Assembly: GCA_029204225.1 (NCBI GenBank)
Contig: CM055100.1
Span: 62,999,141 to 63,063,140, forward strand
Length of the DNA stretch: 64,000 bases
Origin: Diphasiastrum complanatum
Lineage: Eukaryota; Streptophyta; Lycopodiopsida; Lycopodiales; Lycopodiaceae
Direction of reading: 5' to 3'
Shown here: piece by piece, positions 1 to 17,700 of the stretch
Layout of the letters: every line of letters starts with the position of its first letter
Numbering within the stretch: the first letter of the stretch is position 1
The notes under the pieces: model-generated
Seen by the model: the letters and a program-made list of their open reading frames with translations, nothing else
Told to the model about the DNA's origin: nothing
Databases searched by the model: none
Position numbers and translations under genes: made by a program

Positions 1-834
1 GGTCACCAGACGGTTTAATTTGAAGCGGGTTTTTCATTTTCTCTTTCATAGTATGACCACGTGGTTGAGGCTTTGGTGGTGGAGAGGTGTGTGGATGAGG
101 GACAGTTGGTACGTCATGGAGGATCTCGTCATCAATTTGAAAGATGGTCTCCTCCTCACAGAGATCCCATGGATAGTGTGGGCATTTGGGACGCTCGAAT
201 TTTATCTCAGGCTTTTCAATTGCAACCTTGGCAACTGGTTCCACCTTGGAAGCATGTTGCAGATAGGCCCTAAGTAGAAGTGCCTCCATGTAATTGATGA
301 TCTGAATATCAGAAATGTCCAAATCTTTTGGGCAATTCTGAATTCGTAAGACATTCTCGTCATCGATGAATAAATCGTCTGATTCATTAGTAGGTAGCCA
401 TGCAACATTTAGTAACTCATCATGGTGTGAAAAAATATCAATAAAATTGATATTGATGATAGGTGTATCCAGATCAGGTAATTGGTCGTGATCGATTGGG
501 AGTGGAGAGGTACAATTATCTTGATGCTAAACACAATAATCGGCATTCACACAATCAATGGTAGCTAGACTGTGACTCCAGTTTATGATATCAGTAGATT
601 TAACATAATGACCTTTTTCGTGGATGGACTGGTATGGTTCAATTACTGAGTTGGTGGTCGAAGACCCTTCATCATGGATGCGTGCAGGTTTGAGTTTACC
701 CATTGAATCAATGGTGACAGAACTGTCACGATTTCCAAAAGTGACTCAGCCTTTGCTCCAGTCATGAACGACTCGTGCATTGGTGAGCCACGGACGACCA
801 AGTAGTATTCTTCATTCTAGTCGTGGATATACCA
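1..834 (-). pseudogene. Ty3/gypsy-type pol fragment: protease end and linker, decayed
   Basis: Read on the - strand, a frame starting near 834 contains ILLGRPWLTNARVVHDW (about 820-750), the C-terminal signature of retroelement aspartic proteases from Ty3/gypsy-like plant elements. It continues as an acidic linker (including TNESDDLFIDDENVLRIQN) to the left edge of the window, where the reverse transcriptase would follow. At least two in-frame stops interrupt it: a TGA just after HDWSKG and a TAG after NADYCV. The upstream side (834-1080) is too damaged to place the catalytic aspartate. This is a dead polyprotein remnant continuing off the left edge. It could belong to the same element as the LTR at 7730-8190, but the gene order does not fit a simple element. 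Confidence 0.6.
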
Positions 835-1240
835 AGAAGATACTACTAGTATATCAGGTTGTTTTCTTAGAATCCGACCGTGGTCAAAATTCGTGGAGGC
901 GATAAAATGAAAGATCAGGGTCTGTTAGGGTTGCAGACAGATTGGCGAATTCTGATATACCTGGGTGGTTCAAAAAAGTCACTTGGGTCACTTCTTTTCA
1001 AAGAAAATGCCCAAGTTGACTGTTTTGTTGCCTCCCCCTGACTTGATAATTGCTCCGCAGCTCGTGTAGGACTTGGAGAGAAGTCTTGTGCTGTTGTTGG
1101 AAGTTAGAAGACAAGGAAACAAGAAAACACACAACACAAAAGCGAGAAAACAAAAGGAAAAGAAGCTAGGTAAAACAATACTTAAAAAGTAGCAACAACG
1201 CCAATGTTGGAAGTATTTCTAGTTCGTGCGGTGGCTAGAT

Positions 1241-1500
1241 CTACTTACCAAGAAGAAGAAGAAGAACTTCAAGGACAAGAAGACGAAGGCAGAGCAGCCA
1301 GTCTCAACGCAACAACAACAACAACAGCACATTCAACCATCATCCAAGACCAGACTCTTTTGCAGGTATTGCAAAAGATCCAATCATAACAAAGGATTGT
1401 CGCATCCTCAAGCACAATGAAGCGAGGAAGAAGATGCAACAGCACCAAGAGGGAGGCTCTGACACTATCAGAATCCACAAGATGAGGACAAGGCGCTGAT
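1241..1500 (+). pseudogene. copia gag, C-terminal part with zinc knuckle
   Basis: A lysine-rich stretch (TKKKKKNFKDKKTK) is followed by glutamines encoded by CAA repeats and a nucleocapsid zinc knuckle beginning CRYCKRSNH at about 1364. The knuckle continues (TKDCR) only in a shifted frame, so one small indel has broken the CCHC motif. Gag is the structural capsid protein of the cytoplasmic virus-like particle. No start codon belongs here, because the N-terminal half of gag lies on the other side of the LTR at 6013-6622. Confidence 0.65.
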
Positions 1501-1800
1501 GGTTCAAGATCAACCCAGTAGATATGTCTATCAATGGTATCTTGATTTAGGTGCTTCACAGCACATGACGCCATGTAAGAGCCTATTTTCTACTCTCACA
1601 ACAATAAATTCAAAGTACATTTTCTTCGGTGACTCAAGTTCACACAAGGTTGAAGGACAAGGCTCCATTCGACTGCAATTCTCTGACGACATCACTAGAT
1701 AGCTAAATGGTGTACTTTACGTACCCAAATTAACAAAGAACTTATTGTCTATTAGCAAGATCACCGATCAAGGCTATAGAGCTTTTTTTTACTGCTAGTC
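1499..1800 (+). pseudogene. copia aspartic protease
   Basis: The frame shows WYLDLGASQHMT at about 1534-1570, aligned with the copia protease active site (usual form W-[FIL]-D-S-G-A-S/T-x-H-M). The serine of D-S-G is changed to leucine here. The domain continues through GDSSSHKVEGQGSI to NGVLYVPKLTKNLLSISKI, the usual copia protease end, with a TAG stop at 1700-1702 and a frameshift in the T-run near 1785. The family processes the Gag-Pol polyprotein; this copy cannot. Confidence 0.7.
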
Positions 1801-1859
1801 GATGTACTATTTTTTATGAGAACTCTAATGAAATCCTCTCTGCACACAGAGCAGAAAAT

Positions 1860-2570
1860 TTGTATATTATGAGTCACAATTATGCACTTTCTATGAGTAG
1901 TACAGATGCTCATGTTTGGCATCAAAGACTAGGTCATTTAAACATGCGTTCAATCTTGTACATGCATCACAACAAAATGGTCAAGGACATGAATATCAAT
2001 GTTGTTACCACAGCTAATCAGACTGTTTGTGAAAATTGTTTGCTAGAAAAACAACCCATAACTAAATTTCTATGAGGACGAGCCAGGAGAGCAAAGTCCA
2101 TTATGTCACTGATTCACAGTGACCTATGTGGTCCTATGAGCGTACCCTCTTTGGGTCAAGCTCTATATTTCATTACATTTATTGATGACTTCTCCTGATT
2201 CACCAGAGTCGTGCTCATAAAGAACAAATCAAAAGCATTCAATTGCTTTAAAGAATTCAAGCAATATGCTGAGAATCAGATTAGTTAGAGAATCAAGGCT
2301 CTATGGTCTGATTCAGGGGAAGAGTACCTATCAAATGAAATGGCAGACTACCTTTCATCATGTGGCATGCACCATCAGTTCACAACCAGCTACACTCTAC
2401 AGTAGAATGGCGTAGCTGAGCGAAAGAATAGAACATTTTTGAAAGCTGCACGATACATGATTGTTAACGCTCAATTACCCTTGAACTTTTGGGCTGAAGC
2501 AATTTCTATAGCCTGCTATATGCAAGGCAGTCGACTCCAAGACACCCTTTGAAGCCTACTACGGCTACAA
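1860..2570 (+). pseudogene. copia pre-integrase zinc domain and integrase core
   Basis: The GAG-pre-integrase zinc domain is visible as VWHQRLGHLNMRS followed by CENCLLEKQ (HHCC ligands present), ending at a TGA near 2073. The integrase core follows: LIHSDLCGPMS (first catalytic Asp), ALWSDSGEEYLS (second Asp) and NGVAERKNRTF (catalytic Glu). At least four stop codons interrupt it (in TFIDDFS*FTR, ENQIS*RIK and TLQ*NGV among others), and the end has a frameshift around the CYMQGS region near 2520. The DDE triad survives as text but not as one open frame. Confidence 0.75.
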
Positions 2571-2962
2571 GCCAGGTCTGAAACACTTACGTGTATTTGG
2601 ATGTGTATGCTATGCTCAAATACCGTCTAATCTGAAAAAGAAGTTAGACCCAGTAAGCTGTAAGTATATATTTATCAGCTATTCAATGTCACATAAGACA
2701 TATCGTATCTATGATATTGATATAGGTTAGATCTCAATCAGCCGCGATGTTGTCTTTCTTGAAGACAAATTCCATAATTTCAAGCAAAAGCAACCAATGC
2801 AGGAGTCTGTCATAGCAGCTCCATTCTCCATTGATAGGCATCGACCTAGGAATGTCCAAACGCAGGAGTTTGTCCCAAGCTCCATCGATGGGCCTAGACC
2901 CACGACTGTTCAACCACAAGTTGAAGCTATCCTAGTCATTTACATAGGAGAAACATCCACTC

Positions 2963-3988
2963 TTGCACCTGCAGTTCGAAGGTCTGCAAGACAATGACAG
3001 CAACCTGATCATTTTGTCCCTCAGGCGTTCATCAATTGATGAACCTACCACTATTGTAGAAGCACTATCAATGCCCAATGCAAATGAATGGAAAGCTGTC
3101 ATGGATGTTGAGTACCATTCCTTGATGAAGAACAAGACCTGGAGTCTTGTTAATCCTCCTGCAGGTATAAAGCCTATTGACTCTAAATGGATCTTCAAGC
3201 TAAAGCTTAAGCCAGATGGATCAATATCCAAATGGAAAGCTCGTTTAGTGGTTAAAGGATTTGCACAAGTTTATGGAATAGATTACATTGACACCTTCAG
3301 TCCAGTGGTAAAGCATCAATGTATCTGCACCTTGCTAGCTATAGTTGCTGTAGAGGATCTGGACATTCACCAAATGGACATCCAGACAACATTCCTACAT
3401 GGATATATACAAGAAGACATATTCATTTATCAACCAGAAGGTTACGTCCTTCAACGCAAAGAGCGTTTGGTATGTAAATTGCATAAGGCATTATATGGTC
3501 TTAAGCAAGCTCCCGAGGCCTGGTATGATAGAATAAATCACTTCTTGTTGCAGCATAACTTCACTTCTTGCTCCGCAGACTCTAATGTATATCTCAAACA
3601 AAAAGGGTCAAGCTATGTTATAATAGCAATATATGTTGATGATTCATTAACTATCAGCAATTCAAATTAGTTATTACAAGAAACCAAATCTCGGTTTTCA
3701 TCAGAATTTGAGATGACTGATTTAGGCCCAGTCCATTACCTACTTGGCATGGAGATTCACAGAGATCACACAGGCAGAAGGATTACTATAAGTCAAGAGC
3801 CCTATCTAAACAATGTACTTCGTAGATATGGCATGGAGGACTGCAAGCCCATAGACACACCTATGGATCTAGGATCTAAGCTGTCCAAAGACATGTGTCC
3901 CAAAACTCAAGTAGATCAGCAAGGAATGTGCAAGTATCCTCATCAGTCTGTCATAGGATCTATAATGTATTCTATGGTCTGCACATGA
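2963..3988 (+). pseudogene. copia reverse transcriptase (RVT_2)
   Basis: The best preserved part of this element. A 235-codon open stretch from 2963 holds the RVT_2 entry motif (NEWKAVMDVEYHSLMKNKTW), WIFKLKLKPDG, the KARLVVKGFAQ block, QMDIQTTFLHG (usual form QMDVKTAFLNG), LHKALYGLKQAPEAWYDR and the catalytic box IAIYVDDSLTIS. A TAG stop at 3668-3670 separates it from the C-terminal part at 3713-3988, which reads MTDLGPVHYLLGMEI and TPMDLGSKLSKD and ends in a TGA. RVT_2 copies the element RNA into DNA in the particle. The YVDD aspartates are intact, but the stops disable the protein. Confidence 0.85.
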
Positions 3989-4105
3989 CCTGATCTAGCA
4001 TATGCAGTAAGCACACTATCACAATACATATCCAATCCAGGCTTACAGCACTGGAAAGCTCTACAAAGAGTTCCGAGGTACATTCAAGCTTCAAAGCACT
4101 ATGCT

Positions 4106-4618
4106 TTGAGCTACAATGGTAATACAGAAACTACACTCACACTGACCACTTATTCAGATTTCGATTGGGCAGGAGACGTGGATACCAGAACATCCACATC
4201 AGGATATATTTGTTTCCTTGTGGGAGGACCCATTTCATGGAACAACAGAAAGCAGAAATGCATTTCGTTGTCCTCTATAGAATCTGAATATGTTGCAGCT
4301 ACATCAACAGTGAAGGAGATAATATGGCTAAGGAGGCTGCTGCAGGATCTGCAATTCCCAAAGATCGGTCCAACAATACTCCAATGTGACAATGAAAGCT
4401 GCATAGCTCTATATTTGAACCCACGAACTCATAATAGAACTAAACATATAGAAGTTCAATTCCATTTTCTTAGTGAGAAGGTTCAGAATAAAGATGTTGT
4501 ACTAAGTTACTGTCATACAAACAGTATGTTGGTTGATATTTTGACAAAGCCATTGTCTAGAGATAAACATTCTACTTTAGTAGATATGATAAATCTCAAT
4601 TGCAGTTCAGATTCGTAG
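4106..4618 (+). pseudogene. copia RNase H
   Basis: An open 170-codon stretch carries the copia RNase H domain: YSDFDWAGDVDTRTSTSGY, ISWNNRKQKCISLSSIESEY with its catalytic Glu, LQCDNESCIALYLNP, RTKHIEVQFHFL, and VDILTKPLSRDKH, the normal C-terminus of copia Pol. The stop TAG at 4616-4618 is the natural end, 10 bp before the polypurine tract. The domain itself looks intact but is separated from the reverse transcriptase by stops and a frame break around 3988-4106. Confidence 0.85.
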
Positions 4619-4628
4619 CAATTAGCTT

Positions 4629-4637
4629 AAGGGGGAA
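4629..4637 (+). promoter_or_regulatory. polypurine tract of the copia element
   Basis: AAGGGGGAA lies directly against the LTR start TGTTGG and right after the Pol stop codon. This is the expected position and composition of the plus-strand primer for LTR reverse transcription. Confidence 0.85.
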
Positions 4638-5200
4638 TGTTGGAATTTAATCTAACACCTACTCATCCCAACAACCCTTCTTTCTTCTCTGATTTTTACT
4701 CTCTCAAATGAAACCTGTAGAAAATGAACTGTTTTTCAACAGTCTACATATTTGAACTAATAGTCGCTACAGTCTACATATTTACTCAGGTTTTCAAGGG
4801 GCGAAAAACCCGACACCCGACATTGTCACCAAATTTTATCTTCTTGAGCAACCAAGTGTTGGGTGACACTTATGTAAGTTGTTGTTGGGCCATTTAGGCA
4901 CTTCAAAAAATGCGAAACTACATTTTTTCCTTGTTTTTTTGACAGGCAACAATTAGGGCAAAAAGCAACACTGCATTTTTACATGTAGTTTTTGACAGGC
5001 GACACTTGTGAAGAATAATCCCGACACTGTAGTTGTACACTGGATTCTACATAGGCGACACTCTGTAGAAATTTACAGAATTTCAAGCACAGAATGTCTA
5101 CGTCTTCACGCTCCAATAACGACTGTTCCTATCAGTCAATTAATCAGCTGTTAAGTGATCTTGTAAATGTAAATAAAATAATACAAGATCTTTCAGTTGC

Positions 5201-5214
5201 TATATATAAATATA
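5201..5214 (+). promoter_or_regulatory. TATA-like box in the copia LTR
   Basis: TATATATAAATATA sits about 560 bp into the LTR and 110 bp before the AG microsatellite, a plausible U3 promoter. Inference from position and composition only. Confidence 0.4.
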
Positions 5215-5320
5215 AATGAATGATTGAAGTAGGAGATGTAACGGATAGATACAATAGTACATGACAGAGATCAAACGACCAGAACAGGTCTTTAGTAGCT
5301 AACTCCTCAGAGTTAGTGAT

Positions 5321-5448
<128 letters not shown>

Positions 5449-6012
5449 GAAGTTTAGTAACTGTCCTGAATCTGTCACGCGCCTATCAGCGCAATTGTAT
5501 TATGGTCTGATCGTTGTTACTACAAACTTAATATACAGATTCGCTACTGTTCTACATCTTTGCATTCTTGTTGAATGAAACTATCTCTCACTCCTCTTAC
5601 ACAAATACCATTATCAGAGAAATGTATGGCTGTCTCCAACGCCTAAATTTTACATTCTCTTCATTTCAGGTTATTAGAATGAGAGATTGCATGGCTGTCT
5701 AAGATGCCTAATCGTTTCTGCAATCTCTCTTTTATGACAGTCTAAGACTCCTATTGTGATAATCCAATTCAACACTAAAGAATAGCTCGCATCTCCGTTC
5801 TCTAAGTAATCCACGATCCTCTTAAGCACAGTCATCACTGTGCTTTCATTAATCATCTTTCTTTTCCTGTTGTCATCACACAAACACAAACTACCACCAA
5901 CAGATGTGGTACTGGTTTATTGGATAACTAGAGTCTAGGATTTATAATAGAACTTAATACGCTCTTATTCTATAGAGCTAGTTCATTTTGTTTGTGTCCA
6001 ATCTCTATTCTA

Positions 6013-6622
6013 ATGGAAGGTTTAACCTCATAGATCCGCTTGATCAACAAATTCAACGGAGATGACTTCCACATGTGGAAGTTCAAGATGAGGATGATCT
6101 TAATCGAGAAGGAGCTATGGGGATATGTAAACGGTTCTATAGCCAGACTGGCAGAACCTGAACTGCTTCCAACATGGGAAGCGAAGGATGGCAAAGAACT
6201 TGCCATTGTATCCTTGAATCTAAAAGACACTCAGATCGCTCACATATCAAATAGCCCCACTTCAAAGAATTGTGGGATATCCTAACAAGTATCTACGAGA
6301 CTTCAGATGTATCGACTCATCTCTTTCTGAGGAAGAAGGTACTTACACTCAAGATGAGCGAAGGCACCTCAGTCAGCGATCACCTAAACGAATTTAAATA
6401 GTTGTTGAATCAACTTGCTGCCATAGGTTCTTGTATTTCAGAAGAAGACTCAAGTACGTCTCTTATCGCCAGTCTTCCATCCTCCTACAACAACCTAGTA
6501 TTGCTTCTGAGCAATACTCATGTGTTGTCTCTCCACAAGCTAACAGCAAGCCTATTGCAGGAATAAGTCAGGAGAAAAAGCTTATCCACAACGAGTACCA
6601 AGTCAATGGCATTATACTCTAA
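6013..6622 (+). pseudogene. copia gag, N-terminal part
   Basis: MEGLTS follows an ATG at 6013 and soon meets a TAG. The frame then runs INKFNGDDFHMWKFKMRMIL, typical of the copia gag N-terminus (YxxWKxxM-type), and continues through ELWDILTSIYETSD, VSDHLNEFK (stop) and LLNQLAAIGSCISEED after a frameshift near 6270. It ends at ALYSNK at 6622, where the sequence switches to - strand gypsy integrase. The missing remainder of gag (lysine-rich stretch and zinc knuckle) is what begins at 1241. Confidence 0.75.
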
Positions 6623-6625
6623 TAA

Positions 6626-7085
6626 GTAGAAGGAGCGTCAGCATTGCGAACAACTCTTGCTTAAGCCCATTTGGTGCAATAGTCTGTAGCTACTATGATG
6701 TAACGAGATTGTGTGTGTTGAGCAGCAGGACTAATAGGTCCGACATAATCAATCCCTCATTTCTAGAAAGCTTGATCAGTGGTTACAAGGTGTAAAGGCA
6801 TGTAGTCGGTCTTTAAAGCATTTTGTGTGTTGGCAGACATCACAGGCCTTAGTGTAATTGTGCGTATCCTTGAAGAGTGTTGGCCACCAAAAATCGGCCA
6901 AGAGGATTTTCTTAGCAGTTGTTTCAGAAGAGAAATGGCCTGCACCAATACCTTCATGAGTGAGGGAAATTACAGAGGGTATTTAACCTTCAGTAAGACA
7001 TTGTCAGATGATTCTATCTAACCCTTGCTTGTAGAGTTGTCCTGCAATTAACGTATAAGGTTTAGTTTTGAGGACCAATGCACGT
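6626..7085 (-). pseudogene. Ty3/gypsy integrase fragment (zinc-binding and first catalytic part)
   Basis: On the - strand the frames read HEGIGAGHFSSE and AKKILLADFWWPTLFKDTHN, then CDVCQHTK, i.e. the H2C2 zinc-binding domain of gypsy integrase. GIDYVGPISPAAQHTQ (first catalytic Asp) and IIVATDYCTKWA follow, ending with ARVVRNADAPST at 6626. Frame changes occur between blocks, and two TGG-to-stop type changes sit in the F-K-W-G segment. The domain is cut abruptly by the permuted copia element. It is the end of a Pol polyprotein, so it is not in natural order with the protease remnant at 1-834. Confidence 0.75.
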
Positions 7086-7712
7086 TGTTCAGGTTAGGTT
7101 AGGATTGTAGGTAGGTATAACTTCAAACTAAAGAAACTGAATAAAATTTGTAACAAAAACAAAACTTCAAAGCTGAAGGATTGAAGTGCTTCTCTCTCAC
7201 TTGGCAAAATCCAACAATTTTTTTTTAAAATTCTGGCAATTCTAACATTGAAAAAAAAACTAACAAAACTAGAGCTACAAATCAAGATTTGTCATAACTT
7301 TTTGGATACTAATCCAAATGACCTGCCATATCAATCAGATCAAAGCCAAGACAATGCTCTAAAGTCTTATATAAAGAAACTTAAGATAAAAAACTTAAAT
7401 CAAATATGAAAAATTCAAACAAAGTGAAATGAATTTCTAATCACCTATTTTGACAGCTTTTGGAAAAAGTGCAATCACTTTTGCATCTTTTGTCCAATTG
7501 CATTGCAAATTGGTGGAAATGAAAGACAACACAAAGCTCTACAAGCCTATGGAATCAAATTAGAAATAAAAAACAAAATTGAATGTTGAAAATTCGTTTG
7601 AACAGAACTAAAGAATTCAAATTTAAAAAGTAGCAAAAAGAAAGCTACAAAAACAATAAACTTATCAAATCTAATAGTATTCACATAGAATCATCATGAA
7701 TTTAGGATCTAT
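7086..7712 (-). other. AT-rich leader region of the gypsy-type element, no gene seen
   Basis: This AT-rich stretch lies between the integrase fragment and the primer site. No coding signal was seen. A leader followed directly by integrase implies that gag, protease and reverse transcriptase have been lost or rearranged. Confidence 0.4.
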
Positions 7713-7724
7713 GCTCTGATACCA
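7713..7724 (-). promoter_or_regulatory. primer binding site, initiator tRNA-Met type
   Basis: The - strand reads TGGTATCAGAGC, the standard complement of the plant initiator tRNA-Met 3' end, 5 nt inside the LTR at 7730. Confidence 0.9.
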
Positions 7725-7729
7725 AGAAA

Positions 7730-8190
7730 TGTCATGTGCCAAATCCCAAACTAATAGCAATAGCAATGAAGTAAATCTAGAAGCAAGAAGATAACAAGAC
7801 ATTCAAGATAGCATATCAATAGAAAGCTAGAAACAATGAGATCACATTGGAATTGCATTAGCAATGAAAGAAAGGCTACAATCAAAGGAAATGGAGCATT
7901 GATTCATGTGGATAGGGCACATGAGACCTAGCAATGGAGATTTCTATGGCTTGCATTCACAAGAAAGCTAGAAGCTCTCACTTGCAAATGAGCCAAAAGA
8001 TTCGAAAGTTTTTGTCTCTTGCCTAGTTATAGACAATGCTCTTACTTAACTAAACATAACTATTTTGAAGGAAAGTTAGCCCTTGTTGAGCATTATTTAG
8101 CCAACATTGGGCCCTTAGTGGCCTATTATCCTTATTAATTACTTTGAAGGGCCTAAAGAGGGAGCATGGATGTACTAGAAGTACATGACA
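7730..8190 (-). repeat. 5' LTR of a - strand LTR retrotransposon, 461 bp
   Basis: The + strand starts TGTCATGT and ends ACATGACA, a perfect 8-bp terminal inverted repeat. It is fixed in place by the tRNA-Met primer site on its inner side, which makes it the 5' LTR of a - strand element. The matching 3' LTR is not in the window and may lie to the left of base 1. Confidence 0.85.
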
Positions 8191-14350
<6,160 letters not shown>

Positions 14351-14459
14351 CTTCTCTTATTGAGCTGAAGACCCATCCGACGGTTAGATCTGTCTTGTGC
14401 AAGCCGTGGGATGAGGAGAGTCGTCCGATTTTACCCTAGGTAGCACGAACACTAGGAAT

Positions 14460-14651
14460 ATGGCTATAGCCATCGCTCTCGTTCGCGATCCCCTTTCTTC
14501 CCCTCTCGCTGCTGTTGCTGCCTTTCTTTCTGTTTTACTGCTTCATTTTCTATATTTTGTGGTGGTGGTGCTGCATTTGCATCGGCCATCGAGCGAGGGA
14601 GCAATCAGGTTCAGGCAGGTGTTGTTGCGGCGGATCCAATCAAAGGCTTAA
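14460..14651 (+). CDS. candidate upstream ORF in the 14-3-3 leader
   Basis: A 63-codon frame starts 245 bp upstream of the 14-3-3 ATG and is unusually hydrophobic in the middle (LSVLLLHFLYFVVVVLHL). A second ATG frame (14515-14748) overlaps the 14-3-3 start itself. If the transcript begins upstream of 14460 and this region is not spliced out, these would be upstream ORFs that reduce main-ORF initiation. The transcription start is unknown, so this is a position-based suggestion only. Confidence 0.25.
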   Translation: MAIAIALVRDPLSSPLAAVAAFLSVLLLHFLYFVVVVLHLHRPSSEGAIRFRQVLLRRIQSKA

Positions 14652-14704
14652 GGTTTGTCTCGTATTTTGTTCGGGGGCCAACAAGATAGCCTTTGCTGTT
14701 CGCC

Positions 14705-17700
14705 ATGAGCACCGAGAAGGAGCGAGAAAATCATGTGTACATGGCTAAGCTCGCTGAGCAGGCTGAGCGTTACGATGGTAATGCTTATACACTTCTTAAT
14801 ATGAGGGAATATCTTTGATCAATACATATTATTTGTACATGACTATGCTCGCCGAGCAGGCTGATTGTTATGATGGTAATGCTTTTATACATCTTCACAA
14901 GATGCAATATCTTTGATGAATAAAAATGATGTGCACATGGCTACGCTCGCCGAGCAGGCTGAGCATTATGATGGTAATGCTTACACACTTCTTAAAGCAA
15001 TATTTTTGACGAATACATAATTTTAACATGACTACGCTCGCCGAGCAGGCTGATCGTTATGATGATAATGCTTATGTGCATCTTGATAAGATGCAATATC
15101 CCTGATAAGTATACATTATTTGTTCATGGCTAAGCTGGCCGAGCAGGCTGAGTGTTATGATGCTAATGGACTTCTTAGTAAGATCCAAGATATTTGCTGA
15201 ATCAATATCTTTGCTAATTATATATTTATGATTCTCCTGCATCTATCTTTTCTTTCTTTGAGTTATAGTTGATGTTGCACTCGATTTTGTGAGCTTGCTC
15301 CATTCGTATAGTCTGTTATTATTTGTTTACAAGTTTTGCTCGTTATCCCCCTTGCTGTTGTCTTTTATGTGCGTTTTATAGTTGAAAATGCTTGCTAACT
15401 AAATGCCAAGATGTTTAGCCTGTCGGCCACATTCAAGGTTTCCATTATTGTATTTCGTAGAATTTCGAGCTGTAGAGATTTATTTGGTCTATTCGCTGAA
15501 CTTCCTGCAAACGAGAAGTTTTTAGAATCTAGATCAGAGTGTTTTCGTGTAGTACATTATACATACTTATTTTATCTGTTTAATTAATTATCTATGAGGC
15601 ATGAGCGGCAGATGATGTTCCTGTCCCTTGCCGTCTCTTTATTGTGTTCTTGCTTTATACTGCCTTCCTGCTTCTGGACGACATTGACCTATCGATCTGT
15701 AGAGCCTTTGTTGAATATATCTTTCGCAACAAGTATTTATTTATGCCACAACCACCTGCAAACAAAATGTTTGCATCCACATTCAAGTAAGTTTGAGATG
15801 AAGTACTTTCTCGTGCAACTTTGAAGATCACACGCATGACTGAGGTCACTAAAGCACTTTAAGGTCTCCACAGAGTGTTCGGATGTAACATTTTTCAAAA
15901 TTTGTCGTTGATGCAGAGATGGTGGATTCTATGAAGAAGGTTGCAAAGTTGGATGTAGAGTTGACCGTTGAAGAGAGGAACCTCCTTTCAGTTGGATACA
16001 AGAATGTGATCGGGGCTCGCAGAGCTTCGTGGAGGATAATGAGCTCTATCGAGCAGAAAGAGGAGGGAAAAGGAAATGAACTCAATGTGAAACGCATTAA
16101 AGAATATAGACATAAAGTAGAAGAAGAGTTATCAAAGATATGTAATGACATTTTGACAATTATTGATGAGCATCTTATTCCTTCGTCGGGCACTGGGGAA
16201 TCGACAGTTTTCTATTATAAGATGTATTTCCATTATCCCTTCGAGATTTGATGCTTTGATGTTGGCCTCTGACATGCCCTCTATTTATCTTTTCTTTTCT
16301 TTTTTGACTGACAAATGTTGATCTGGATGCTGTGTGACTGGCTTTTTCAGGAAAGGTGATTATTATCGCTATCTGGCAGAGTTTAAAACAGGAAGCGAGA
16401 GAAAAGAAGCAGCAGATCAGTCTCTTAAAGCATACCAGGTGATGCGTTTTACGTTGTTAGTATAGGTATTCCTCGAAGTTACTGTTATGCATGTTACTGT
16501 TGCTTTACTTTGTTTAAGTTCAGCTGAGAGATTGTTGGAGAATATGTTGGAAAATCTCAGGCTGCGTCCAACACTGCGGGGACAGATCTGGCTCCCACTC
16601 ATCCAATAAGGCTGGGGTTGGCATTAAACTTCTCTGTGTTCTATTATGAAATATTGAATTCTCCCGAAAGGTGCGTTATGTGTCTTTTATTTTGACCATA
16701 TCATCTACAGTCTTTGCTTAGACTTTAGAATTGCTAAACATTGCGGTATTTAGTGCATCTGATCCATGGCACTTGACTGTAGAGCATGTCACTTAGCCAA
16801 GCAAGCATTTGATGAAGCAATAGCTGAACTTGATACTCTGAGCGAAGAATCGTACAAGGATAGTACTCTGATCATGCAGCTTCTCCGGGACAACTTAACA
16901 CTTTGGACATCTGACTTGCAGGAGGATGGAGGTGACACATTTTAGCATTTTTTTTTCAACTAATAATCTCTGAGTTTTTAAAGGTTTTGTGCTATGTAGA
17001 AGTTTAGTTTGTCATATGATGTTCTACCACGTGAAAGGTCTTTGAAAAGAGCTGATTGGCCTGCTTGCAGTTGAAGATCGACCTAAAGGTGAAGATGCCA
17101 TTAGAGATGAAGATGCAGATGTAAGATACTGCTATTTAAGTGTAGTAGTCCGATTTAGAAATGTTATCAATGTCCTTGTTAAGTTGCTTATAAACAAGGG
17201 CCTGCTCTTTGTCGTTACTTGCATGTATTTCTAGACACACCATTGTCTTTATATGAGCTTTTGAGCAGAGCTTTTTTTTGTCTTCAATGCAAAAAAATTG
17301 TCAGTTCAACTGGAAGGGGCTATTTAGTAGTAAAATTGTTGACAATGTTTCTGTCTGCTGCAGTAAGGTTGTCACCAATGGTTTCTGACCGGACCAGTCT
17401 GATCCGGTCACCTGTGTTTGGGCTAGCAAAGAGTAACAAGGCAAATCTTGTGGTGATCGAAGGACTTAATGAAATATTTATGGCTTTTTCTCTTGAAAGT
17501 TTGAATGTATGAAACATTTATCTCTTCTCCTCTTGGGAAGTTCAAATGTTTATTGGTGAATTATGACCTGTTTTGGTGTTTCTGTTTTAGAGAAATAGAT
17601 ATTAAGGATCAGTCAGTGAAGTTTGATTCTCTACTTTCATATGCTTGGTTTGAAGCAGGGTTGGCTTGTGTTTCTCTTTTATCCTGGCATATAGAAGCTC

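Noticed and set aside
16417-16602. - strand ORF within the 14-3-3 gene
   Set aside because: Shadow of exon 4 and the intron on the opposite strand.
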